The notes: generated by a model not told the origin, from the letters alone. A stretch of 6,914 bases of DNA from Clostridiales bacterium (GCA_021203115.1 JAJQBV010000142.1:1-6914); one strand, 5' to 3'; counted from the stretch's first letter, positions 1 through 6,263 are shown. Numbers and translations: made by a program.

Positions 1-108
1 TCGTTCTTAATATAGGATACAAGGCAGACGGTATTATCACCCGCAGCGAATATACTAATTCGCTGCGGGTGATAATACCGTCTGCCTTGTATCCTATATT
101 AAGAACGA
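1..108. repeat. Perfect 50-bp inverted repeat with 8-base loop at the left edge (likely fold-back chimera)
   Basis: Bases 1-50 are the exact reverse complement of bases 59-108, with no mismatch, around the loop tatactaa at 51-58. The left arm runs to the first base of the window, so it may be longer outside. The right arm is the coding sequence of the S1-domain gene on the minus strand. Read on the plus strand, the left arm plus loop (3-59) encodes VLNIGYKADGIITRSEYTN, which is how I recall S1 domains of this clostridial family continuing. Read on the minus strand, the sequence past the right arm gives a peptide that does not look like S1. The simplest reading is that one copy of the gene was joined head to head with its own complement, as happens in amplification fold-backs or at contig ends. 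A native hairpin is possible but would destroy the gene. Confidence 0.95.
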
Positions 109-211
109 TCTCATCCGGTTTCACATCGATGACAGTGCCCTCGACCACCTCTCCGTTTCTGATAGTTTTTGAAAATTCATCCAACATCTGTTCAAAGTTC
201 ATTTCTGACAT
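1..211 (-). CDS. S1-domain RNA-binding protein, N-terminal fragment (30S ribosomal protein S1-like), cut by fold-back and window edge
   Basis: This is the start of an S1 (OB-fold) RNA-binding protein of the ribosomal S1 type, which in bacteria helps mRNA bind the 30S subunit. About 51 residues are trustworthy (211 down to 59); they include TIRNGEVVEGTVIDVKPDE and NIGYKADGIITRSE, which match the first strand-turn-strand of an S1 domain. In many Clostridia this region is fused to the C-terminus of IspH. Here it is a separate reading frame: an in-frame stop lies at 227-229, then ATG at 211 (MSEMNFEQM) or ATG at 202. I prefer 211 because an AGGAGG lies 9 bases upstream; ATG 202 has an AGGAG about 9 bases upstream and is a real alternative. 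The gene overlaps the end of ispH by 20 bases (11 if 202 is used). The frame stays open to the window edge, but the last 19-20 residues (LVYSLRVIIPSALYPILRT and onward) come from the inverted repeat and are probably not native. Confidence 0.8.
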   Translation of the reverse strand, partial: MSEMNFEQMLDEFSKTIRNGEVVEGTVIDVKPDEIVLNIGYKADGIITRSELVYSLRVIIPSALYPILRT

Positions 212-1076
212 ACTCCTGAACCTCCTCTATAATATTATTGGGAGTGGACGCCCCCGCTGTAATACCTACATAGCCGAAACGTGAGAAATCCGAATGCTCT
301 AAATCTTCTTTCGTTTGTATAAAGTAAGTATTCCGACAATTTTCTGAGCAGATCTCGCAAAGCTTTCTCGTATTGGAGCTGCTCGCACCGCCGATCACGA
401 TCATGGCATCTGCTCTGCGCGAGAGTATCGCGGCCGCGTCCTGCCGTTCTTTTGTGGCGGAACAAATCGTGTTATAGACCAGAAAATCCGACCCATCTTT
501 CGCCGTGCTCATATCATCATACTCTACTTTTCGAAGAATTTCAACTATATCTTGAAACTTTTTATGATTAAATGTTGTCTGTGCCACGACACAGATTTTA
601 TCCCGTCCGCACAGTTTCAGAGCCGCCGCTTCCTCCTCTGAGGCTACCACCTTGCAGCCGTCCGGACGTGCCCATCCGACGATGCCCTCCACCTCCGGAT
701 GATCCGCACTCCCGACGATCAGAATAAAGTATCCCTTCCCGGAATACTCGTGCACAATATTATGGATTTTCTTTACAAAGGGACAGGTCGCGTCGACAAC
801 ATTCAGACCCGCATCCGCCAGCGCATCCTGCACCGCCTTCGGAACGCCGTGGGAGCGGATGACGATGGTTCCGCCGCCCAGTGTCCGCGCCTGATCGAGC
901 GAACCGATCATTTTTACGCCTTTTTTCTCCAGATCGGCGATCACCTCTTCATTGTGAATGATCGGACCGAAGGTGTAAACCGGCTGTCCGCCGGACGACG
1001 CCTCCCTGTAAACGGTATCCACGGCGCGGTTGACGCCGAAACAGAAGCCGGCTTTCTCGGCAAGCTCTACTTTCAT
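192..1076 (-). CDS. ispH: 4-hydroxy-3-methylbut-2-enyl diphosphate reductase (IspH/LytB)
   Basis: IspH is the last enzyme of the MEP pathway. It reductively removes the hydroxyl of HMBPP to give IPP and DMAPP, using a 4Fe-4S cluster in the cytoplasm. The 294-residue protein has the three cluster cysteines: C12 in AGFCFGV, C98 in DATCPFV and C205 in NTICSAT. It also has the substrate-site histidines H41 (HNEEV), H76 (RSHGV) and H126 with E128 (DHPEVEG), the AQTTF motif near 165-169, and SSSNT (232-236) and ASTPNNII (276-283) in the last third. The length fits stand-alone IspH. I chose ATG 1076 (MKVELAEKAG) because GAGGTG lies 6 bases upstream and the family begins here; an ATG at 1103 would add 9 unlike residues. 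The gene lies 52 bases after cmk, and its end overlaps the S1 gene. In many Clostridia the S1 domains are fused to this protein; here an in-frame stop separates them. Confidence 0.97.
   Translation of the reverse strand: MKVELAEKAGFCFGVNRAVDTVYREASSGGQPVYTFGPIIHNEEVIADLEKKGVKMIGSLDQARTLGGGTIVIRSHGVPKAVQDALADAGLNVVDATCPFVKKIHNIVHEYSGKGYFILIVGSADHPEVEGIVGWARPDGCKVVASEEEAAALKLCGRDKICVVAQTTFNHKKFQDIVEILRKVEYDDMSTAKDGSDFLVYNTICSATKERQDAAAILSRRADAMIVIGGASSSNTRKLCEICSENCRNTYFIQTKEDLEHSDFSRFGYVGITAGASTPNNIIEEVQEYVRNEL
214..226 (-). promoter_or_regulatory. Ribosome binding site(s) of the S1 gene inside the 3' end of ispH
   Basis: On the minus strand AGGAGG (226-221) is followed after 9 bases by ATG at 211. 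A second AGGAG (218-214) is followed after about 9 bases by ATG at 202. Both lie in ispH codons for the EVQEY region. They decide that the S1 protein starts independently and suggest that its translation is coupled to that of ispH. Confidence 0.65.
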
Positions 1077-1128
1077 GAAAGACACCTCTTTCCCATCTTG
1101 CATTCCGGATATGACTCACAGGAGCAAA

Positions 1129-1794
1129 TCATCTGCCGGAAACAGCCATCCTGTATATGAAATCCACCACCTCGTCGATTGTCATCTCCGACGAATCCAC
1201 CGTAACGGCGTCATCCGCCACGCGGAGCGGCGCAATCTCGCGGTGCATATCGCGGTAATCCCGCGCTTCGATGTCCCGCTCAATCTCCGGAAGGTCACAT
1301 GCGACACCCTTTTGTGTCAGCTCATCATACCTGCGCCGCGCGCGGGTGTGAACGCTGGCAGTTAAGTAAATCTTTAACTGCGCGCCCGGAAGGATGTTTG
1401 TCCCGATGTCCCTGCCGTCCATGATCACATCGTGCTCCCGCGCGATCCGCCGCTGGATATCCAGAAGCGTTTCGCGGACTGCCGGGTAGGCGCTGACGAC
1501 AGAAGCGGCGCTGCCGACCTCCTCCCGCCGGATCTCTCCGGTGACATCCGTCCCGTTTACGCAGACTTTCTGCGCGCCGTCCTCGTAGGCGAGGGAAACA
1601 TTTATCCCAGTACATGCCGCGCTCACCGCCGCCTCGTCCTCCGGCAAAATCCCACTGCTCAGGAAAGAATATGCCATGGCGCGGTACAGGGCGCCGGTGT
1701 CTACATATATAAAAGACAGTTTTTCGGCGAGGCCTCTGGCGATGGTGCTCTTGCCCGCACCGGCAGGGCCGTCGATTGCGATGTTATAAGTCAT
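1129..1794 (-). CDS. cmk: Cytidylate kinase ((d)CMP kinase)
   Basis: Cmk transfers the gamma phosphate of ATP to CMP or dCMP, supplying CDP/dCDP for RNA, DNA and phospholipid synthesis. The 221 residues match the usual length of about 220. The P-loop GPAGAGKST is at 9-17, followed by VDTGALYRA (31-39, nucleotide-monophosphate site), the CMP-binding segment around EIRREEVGSAASVV (87-100), DGRDIGT (126-132), the arginine-rich lid HTRARRRYDEL (149-159), and DYRDMHREIAPL (179-190) leading to VTVDSS. ATG 1794 is supported by AAGGAG (1806-1801) six bases upstream. The gene is followed by ispH and preceded by a 135-base gap holding a long hairpin. Many Clostridia carry an acyltransferase gene (plsC) between cmk and ispH; none is present here. 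I see no sign of damage. Confidence 0.97.
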   Translation of the reverse strand: MTYNIAIDGPAGAGKSTIARGLAEKLSFIYVDTGALYRAMAYSFLSSGILPEDEAAVSAACTGINVSLAYEDGAQKVCVNGTDVTGEIRREEVGSAASVVSAYPAVRETLLDIQRRIAREHDVIMDGRDIGTNILPGAQLKIYLTASVHTRARRRYDELTQKGVACDLPEIERDIEARDYRDMHREIAPLRVADDAVTVDSSEMTIDEVVDFIYRMAVSGR

Positions 1795-1813
1795 ACTATG
1801 CTCCTTCTTTTAT

Positions 1814-1885
1814 GGATGTACATGAAAATAATTTTAACAGGGTCACAACAAAGTTCCCCTTTTTAAAATTTTTTCATGTACATCC
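1814..1885. repeat. Long near-perfect hairpin in the cmk 5' leader (possible terminator, processing signal or MITE-like element)
   Basis: Bases 1814-1837 pair with 1863-1885: 15 bp beginning GGATGTACATGAAAA, one bulged T, then 8 bp (AATTTTAA). Four further pairs, AGGG (1839-1842) with CCCT (1857-1860), close a 14-base loop. That makes about 27 bp of stem within a 135-base intergenic region (1795-1929), which holds no gene that I can see. Each arm contains the self-complementary word ATGTACAT. In the direction of transcription the stem ends 19 bases before the cmk ATG and leaves the AAGGAG free. No run of U follows the outer stem, so it is not a classic terminator. It could end or process the upstream flavoprotein transcript, serve as a paired protein-binding site, or be a small inverted-repeat element. 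I found no convincing promoter for cmk in the gap. Confidence 0.75.
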
Positions 1886-1929
1886 CGACAACTATGGCTC
1901 CACGATCATTATGTACTGCAATATATGAC

Positions 1930-3165
1930 TCAATGAACGCTTGCTCCGGCGAGATGCCCGGTTGACCAGGCGATCTGGAGGTTGAAGCCGCCCGTGACTG
2001 CGTCCAGATCGAGCATCTCTCCGCAGAGATACAGCCCATGCACGATCCGGGATTCCATCGTCGACGGATTGACCTCGCTGACGCGGATGCCTCCTCTGGT
2101 GATGATGGCCTCGTTCCAGCCGCCGGTTCCCGTGATCGTCCCCGGAAAGTGTTTCAAAACGGTGAGCAGGCATCTGCGCTCCTGCTTTGTGACCGCATTC
2201 ACCCTTTTTTCGGGATCGATCCCGGACAACGAAATCACCACCGGGATCATCTTTGACGGGAGCAGCTTGCCGAGTGCGTTTTTAAACCGACGGTTGGCGT
2301 TTTCCGCAAAATCCCGCTGAATCCGCAGATCCAGCTGTTCCTCCGTCAGGGACGGTTTCAGGTCGATCTCAAAGGTCAGTCCGGAGGAAAAATACCGGTC
2401 CGGAATCACGCTGCTTGCCGTCAGAACGACCGGACCGCTGATTCCCTGATGGGTAAACAAAAGCTCGCCGAACTCCTCGTAAACCTTCTTTGTCCCTGCC
2501 TGTACCGTAAACCGGACATTCTTAAGGGACAACCCCTGCAAGCGGGGAATATACTCCTCCGCCGTCAAAAGGCCGACAAGCGACGGCCGTGTATCCGTAC
2601 AGATGTGTCCCAGCTTTTTTAAAAGCTCCCACCCGCTCCCGTCGGAGCCGGTGGACGGATAGGAGACACCGCCGGTCGCCATGATCACCGCATCACAGGG
2701 AAAAAGAATCTCATCATTCCTGCGATACAACAAACCCGTCACACGGCCGTCATCTGTACGGATAGCGGTTGCCTCCGCGCCGAGAACGACTTTCACACCG
2801 ACATGATGCATCGCCCGCTCCAGCGTCTTTGTCACATCGGAGGCGTGATCAGTCTGCGGAAACACCCGGTTCCCGCGCTCTGTTTTCAGAGATAAACCCT
2901 GTGTCTCAAAAAAATCCATCACCGCGCGGCTGTCAAACTGATAGACCGCGCTGTACAGAAACTTGTCGTTTCTCGGGACAGAAGTGAAAAAATCCTCTGT
3001 CTCGCAGGCATTCGTCAGATTGCATCTGCCTTTTCCGGTGATGTAGATTTTCTTCCCGAGCTTTTCATTGTGCTCAAACAGCGTTACGGCATGACCCGCA
3101 GCGCCGGCCGCACAGGCAGCCATCATCCCCGCGGCCCCGCCGCCGACGACAGCTACTCTACTCAT
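1930..3165 (-). CDS. HI0933/BaiN-family NAD(P)/FAD-dependent flavoprotein
   Basis: This is a 411-residue flavoprotein of the HI0933-like family, variously labelled BaiN/RdsA-type oxidoreductase or aminoacetone oxidase family FAD-binding enzyme. The physiological substrate is unsettled for most members, and the bile-acid role proposed for one clostridial relative should not be assumed here. The FAD fold begins at once: VVGGGAAG (6-13), then the family hallmark GKKIYITGKGRCNLTN (near 37-52), MATGGVSYPSTGSDGSGW in the middle, GELLFTHQGISGP, and the C-terminal FAD-binding stretch with GGIRVSEVNPSTMES and GLYLCGEMLDLDAVTGGFN. The frame stays open upstream for 52 codons that are only an out-of-frame reading of the regulator gene. 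I start at ATG 3165 because the dinucleotide fold starts there and AGGGGA (3179-3174) lies 8 bases before it. It overlaps the regulator's stop by 8 bases, which suggests translational coupling. The length is normal and no key motif is missing. Confidence 0.93.
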   Translation of the reverse strand: MSRVAVVGGGAAGMMAACAAGAAGHAVTLFEHNEKLGKKIYITGKGRCNLTNACETEDFFTSVPRNDKFLYSAVYQFDSRAVMDFFETQGLSLKTERGNRVFPQTDHASDVTKTLERAMHHVGVKVVLGAEATAIRTDDGRVTGLLYRRNDEILFPCDAVIMATGGVSYPSTGSDGSGWELLKKLGHICTDTRPSLVGLLTAEEYIPRLQGLSLKNVRFTVQAGTKKVYEEFGELLFTHQGISGPVVLTASSVIPDRYFSSGLTFEIDLKPSLTEEQLDLRIQRDFAENANRRFKNALGKLLPSKMIPVVISLSGIDPEKRVNAVTKQERRCLLTVLKHFPGTITGTGGWNEAIITRGGIRVSEVNPSTMESRIVHGLYLCGEMLDLDAVTGGFNLQIAWSTGHLAGASVH

Positions 3166-4087
3166 CTTTGTTGTCCCCTGTTTGGCCGAACCGCAGCCGG
3201 ATCGAATCGCCGACGAAATTGATCTCGTCACTCTCGTACACCTGGTACTCTCCCCAGATCTGCTCCAGCGTCTCCAGCGAATCCGCCACCTCGTCCTGTT
3301 TCCGCATGCACAGTGCCACAATCAGCGCGTTGATCACACTCAGCGGCGCCACCAGCGAATCCACGATGGAGATCATATCGCTGTTCGCAATCAGATTGCA
3401 GGAAGAATAAAGGTTCATCGGGAAATGGACGCTGTCTGTCAGCGTGATTACCTTTGCATTCCGGTTATTCGCAAACTCCATCGCCTTTAACGTGCGCATG
3501 GAATAGCGCGGAAAGCTGATTCCGATGATCGCGTCCCGGTTGCTGATTCGTATCATCTGCTCGAAAAGTTCACTGGAACTGCTGGTCTGGAGCAAGTGTA
3601 CATTTTCAAAAATCAGATTCAGGTAAAAGGACAGAAAGCCTGCCAGCGGCGCGCAGCTCCGGATGCCGACGACATAAATGTGCTCCGCGTTCATGATAAT
3701 ATCCAGAGCCAGCTCAAAGGCCTCCTGATTGATCTGCTCGATCGTGTGTTTTATCTTTTCAGCATCGGAGCGCAGGACGGACTCCAGCACCTCAGACTGG
3801 CTGATTCGCTCACAGGTCACATCCATCCGCTGGATGGAGTTGAGCTTGTTGCACACATGCTCCTCAAGGGCTCTATGAAACTCCGGATAACCGCGGTAGC
3901 CCAGAGAAGACGCGTAACGCACCACAGTAGACTCGCTGACGCCGACCACCTGTCCCAATTTTTCCGCGGTCAAAAAAACCGCCTTATCGTAATTGTCCGT
4001 AATGTAGGCTGAAAGCGCTTTCTGCCCCTTGCTCATGTGGGGATAGCGCTCGTTAATCCGGTTCAGGAGTTCATTTGATTGGTTCAT
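3158..4087 (-). CDS. MurR/RpiR-family transcriptional regulator (HTH plus SIS domain)
   Basis: This 309-residue regulator has the two-part MurR/RpiR architecture. The N-terminal HTH domain (about 1-78) contains MSKGQKALSAYI, TAEKLGQVVGVSESTVVRY and the typical SLGYRGYPEFHRAL. The SIS domain (about 125-260) normally binds a phosphorylated sugar; here it shows IYVVGIRSCAPLAGFL, RDAIIGISFPRYSMRT and AKVITLTDS. The family represses or activates sugar and amino-sugar catabolic genes, with a sugar phosphate as effector. The ligand here is unknown, and no sugar gene lies in the window. I chose ATG 4087 because GAGG (4098-4095) stands 7 bases upstream and the family begins here; an ATG at 4123 has no ribosome binding site. 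Its stop overlaps the start of the flavoprotein gene. A sigma-A-like promoter lies about 80 bases upstream, so it probably heads its own operon. Confidence 0.93.
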   Translation of the reverse strand: MNQSNELLNRINERYPHMSKGQKALSAYITDNYDKAVFLTAEKLGQVVGVSESTVVRYASSLGYRGYPEFHRALEEHVCNKLNSIQRMDVTCERISQSEVLESVLRSDAEKIKHTIEQINQEAFELALDIIMNAEHIYVVGIRSCAPLAGFLSFYLNLIFENVHLLQTSSSSELFEQMIRISNRDAIIGISFPRYSMRTLKAMEFANNRNAKVITLTDSVHFPMNLYSSCNLIANSDMISIVDSLVAPLSVINALIVALCMRKQDEVADSLETLEQIWGEYQVYESDEINFVGDSIRLRFGQTGDNKDE

Positions 4088-4168
4088 ATTATTGCCTCGG
4101 AATCGTAAGTTTTGACTACACATCTGTATCGTCTTTTCATAGGGTCGCTCAAATAACCATACGAATTC

Positions 4169-4197
4169 AGTATAGCGGCTTGCGGATAAAAATACAA
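4169..4197 (-). promoter_or_regulatory. Sigma-A-type promoter for the rpiR-flavoprotein operon
   Basis: On the minus strand a -35 element TTGTAT (4197-4192) is followed by a 17-base spacer and a -10 element TATACT (4174-4169). They match TTGACA/TATAAT at 4 and 5 of 6 positions. A start near 4162 would give a leader of about 75 bases. The promoter sits in the only sizeable gap (4088-4237) before the regulator gene. An imperfect palindrome, ATAC-GAATTC-GTAT, overlaps the -10 region at about 4159-4173 and could be an operator. I see no strong terminator for the dac gene in this gap. Confidence 0.65.
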
Positions 4198-4237
4198 CCG
4201 GGATTTTCAGAAATAAGAGAAAAGCAAAATACGGCTT

Positions 4238-5516
4238 TCACAGCAGAAATATCTGCATCACCCAGTCCATACACCACCGCAGGTCATACCTCTCGACCGA
4301 CTCCGACAGGGTAATCTCCCGCTCGGCATACAGCACACCGTTCAGGTATATTTTCTCCGATCCGACCGCGGTTCCTGCTGCCGCCGGGGCAGCGATTGAT
4401 TCCGGCAGGTCATACCGGATATCGACCTCGTCCGTGTCCGAGAGGAAGGCGATGATCGTCTCATCTGTTGTATGTGCGGAGATGGTCTCCGGATGTGTGA
4501 TGCGGTGATTGCGGACGGTGACGGCGTCGGATACCGGAAGCGTCACGGCGGTCTGCCCCTCCGCCAGGATCCGGTCGGAATAGTTTTCATCCGCATAAGC
4601 GATAAGCTGCCTTGCGTCGGACCACTTGTAGTCCCTGTGAGAAGGCCAGAAGTGCAAAGGTGTAGGTATGGTTCCCGCTCCGATAAGCCCCGATATAGCA
4701 ATAGCCCGCCCTGGCGGTGAATCCCGTCTTTCCGCTGAGCGCACCGTCCATCATCTGAAGAAGTGAATTGTGGTTGGTAAGGGAATAGGTCTTTGTTCCG
4801 TCCACGGTGGAAATCTGAACAGATGGAATCTGTGTGATGCTTAAGAACGCTTCATTTTGAATACAGTATGCCATAATCCGGCTCAGATCGTATGCTGTCG
4901 TGTGATGTACTCCGCCCTCGTCCTCGCCGTCCAGCCCGTTCGGCGTCACGAAATGACTGTCCGTACAGCCGAGCTCCTCCGCCTTCGCGTTCATCATATC
5001 CGCGAAAGCCTCCACACTCCCGGCAATGTGTTCCGCGACGGCCACCGCCGTATCATTGTGGGATTCCAGCATCAGGGAATAGAGAAGATCGCGCAGATAA
5101 AAGGTATCTCCCGCCGAAAAGCCCAGTTTTACCTTCGGCATGGTACAGGCATAGTCCGAAACCGTCACCACATCATCCAAACTGCCGTTCTTCAGCGCGA
5201 GGATGCAGGTCAGAATTTTCGTCGTGCTGGCGTTGGCCATGGGCTCGGCAGCCGATTTTCCGTACAGGATCCGCCCGGAATCCGCGTCGATGAGCACTGC
5301 AGAGGCTGCATACAGGGACAGATCTTCCTGATGGAAATCGGCAAAATCCTCCGCGGCATATGAGTCTGTGTAAACGGCGGAGCTATGTTCCGTACTGTAT
5401 GTATCTGTATCGGAAACGGCCGGCACATCCTGCCGGACAAACAGCAATAAAAACGATGCGATAAAAAGACAAAGAAATTTTTTCAAAACGAATCCGGAAT
5501 TCTGATTTCTTAACAT
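4238..5516 (-). pseudogene. DacF-type D-alanyl-D-alanine carboxypeptidase (PBP5-like), frameshifted
   Basis: The intact product would be a secreted, membrane-attached penicillin-binding protein that removes the terminal D-alanine from peptidoglycan stem peptides. The first frame (5516-4587) has a signal peptide (KKFLCLFIASFLLLF, residues 12-26), the SxxK motif S97-TTK100, the SxN motif S152-HN154 and KTG at 263-265. After TFALLA (residue 291, about 4644) it runs into 18 unrelated residues and a stop. The conserved continuation, WPSHRDYKWSDARQLIAYADE, appears in another frame from 4648. It carries the PBP5 C-terminal beta domain and an amphipathic tail, RYDLRWCMDWVMQIFLL, to the stop at 4238. 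Together the two parts make about 430 residues, normal for the family. At least the usual ALLxxGWP residues are missing at the joint, so a small out-of-frame deletion, or an assembly collapse, is likely. The start is uncertain: ATG 5516 has no clear Shine-Dalgarno site, and TTG at 5486 (LKKFLCLF) would also give a good signal peptide. Confidence 0.85.
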
Positions 5517-5546
5517 TTTATGCGTTTCTGTTCTCAGAATTCCGGA
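5493..5546. repeat. 13-bp perfect inverted repeat straddling the dac start codon
   Basis: TCCGGAATTCTGA at 5493-5505 is exactly inverted at 5534-5546, with a 28-base interval that contains the ATG at 5516. The right arm lies in the 56-base ung-dac gap and the left arm in the first codons of dac. On the mRNA it would form a hairpin that presents or hides the start codon; on DNA it could be an operator. No U-run follows it, so it does not look like a terminator for ung. Confidence 0.6.
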
Positions 5547-5572
5547 AATGGGATGGTTGTGATCAATTTAAA

Positions 5573-6247
5573 TCAGATATCCTCGATCTGCCAGTCGATC
5601 GGAGCAACCCCGTTTTCTTCCAGAAACCGGTTCGCCTGACTGAAATGTCTGCAGCCGAAAAATCCGCGGTATGCCGAGAGCGGACTCGGATGGGGCGCTT
5701 CCAGAATCAGATGCTTCGGATTGTGCAGCATGGATTTTTTCATCTGCGCCGGACGTCCCCAGAGCAGGAAAACAATGGGTCGGTCTTCCCGATCCACGGC
5801 TTCGATGACCGCGTCGGTGAACTGTTCCCAGCCGATGCCGCGGTGGGAATTCGCCTGATGCGCCCGGACTGTGAGTACCGTGTTTAAAAGGAGGACCCCC
5901 TGCTCAGCCCACTTCACGAGATATCCGTTGTTCGGAATGTTGCATCCGAGGTCATCGTGAAGCTCCTGATAAATGTTCACCAGGGACGGCGGAATCTCCA
6001 CATCCGGCTTCACGGAAAAGCAGAGTCCGTGAGCCTGTCCGTCGTTGTGGTAAGGATCCTGACCCAGAATCACTACCTTGACCTGACTCAGCGGAGTCAG
6101 ATGAAACGCGTTAAAAATGTCGTCCGCCGCCGGGAAAATCTGCCGGGTGCGGTATTCATCCAGAACCTTTTTATATAATTCTCTGTAATATGGCTGGCGA
6201 AACTGCGCGCTTAAGGGCTTCGCCCAGTCGTTTGTGATTGGGGGCAT
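5573..6247 (-). CDS. ung: Uracil-DNA glycosylase (family 1)
   Basis: Ung cuts uracil from DNA after cytosine deamination or dUTP misincorporation and so starts base excision repair. The 224-residue protein has the normal family-1 length. It shows GQDPYH at 62-67 with the catalytic aspartate D64, LLLNTVLTV at 119-127 with the uracil-contacting N122, GWEQFTDAVI, FLLWGRPAQ, and the DNA-intercalating loop HPSPLSAYRGFFG at 186-198 with H186. ATG 6247 is set by AAAGGAG eight bases upstream; the open frame extends to 6295, but that stretch overlaps the end of hisF and is unlike the family. It begins 16 bases after hisF, so the two genes are almost certainly cotranscribed. The dac gene follows after 56 bases. 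Confidence 0.97.
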   Translation of the reverse strand: MPPITNDWAKPLSAQFRQPYYRELYKKVLDEYRTRQIFPAADDIFNAFHLTPLSQVKVVILGQDPYHNDGQAHGLCFSVKPDVEIPPSLVNIYQELHDDLGCNIPNNGYLVKWAEQGVLLLNTVLTVRAHQANSHRGIGWEQFTDAVIEAVDREDRPIVFLLWGRPAQMKKSMLHNPKHLILEAPHPSPLSAYRGFFGCRHFSQANRFLEENGVAPIDWQIEDI

Positions 6248-6255
6248 AAAATGTT

Positions 6256-6262
6256 CTCCTTT
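6256..6262 (-). promoter_or_regulatory. Ribosome binding site of ung
   Basis: AAAGGAG on the minus strand, 8 bases before ATG 6247 and 1 base after the hisF stop codon. It decides between the short start and the longer open frame reaching back into hisF. Confidence 0.8.
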
Positions 6263-6263
6263 C

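Noticed and set aside
1..108. Palindrome as a hairpin telomere, CRISPR-like repeat or mobile-element end
   Set aside because: There is one copy, it lies within an S1 coding sequence, and no transposase, spacers or target duplication are visible; the coding pattern points to a fold-back.
69..284. Plus-strand open frame of about 71 codons beginning in the palindrome
   Set aside because: It reads antisense through the S1 and ispH coding sequence, has no ribosome binding site, and resembles nothing known.
1886..1929. Promoter for cmk in the gap before the hairpin
   Set aside because: Candidate -35/-10 pairs there have poor boxes or wrong spacing; none stands out.
3166..3321. Upstream extension of the flavoprotein frame by 52 codons
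   Set aside because: It is an arginine- and serine-rich out-of-frame reading of the regulator gene; the family starts at the FAD-binding strand and a binding site supports 3165.
4202..4216. Sequence resembling a CodY box (central TTTTCAGAAA) just upstream of the -35
   Set aside because: It has about four mismatches to the 15-base consensus in an AT-rich gap, so a chance match is quite possible and I cannot show that CodY is present.
4205..4237. Possible terminator after the carboxypeptidase gene (AAAGC/GCTTT stem)
   Set aside because: The stem is only five weak base pairs with no proper U-run, too little to call.
4587..4660. Programmed ribosomal frameshift in the carboxypeptidase gene
   Set aside because: No slippery heptamer or following pseudoknot is evident, and conserved residues are missing at the joint, which fits a deletion rather than recoding.
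4857..5363. Long plus-strand open frames opposite the carboxypeptidase gene
   Set aside because: The minus-strand frame carries all catalytic motifs; the plus frames are rich in Arg, His and Pro, as expected of antisense reading in a GC-balanced gene.
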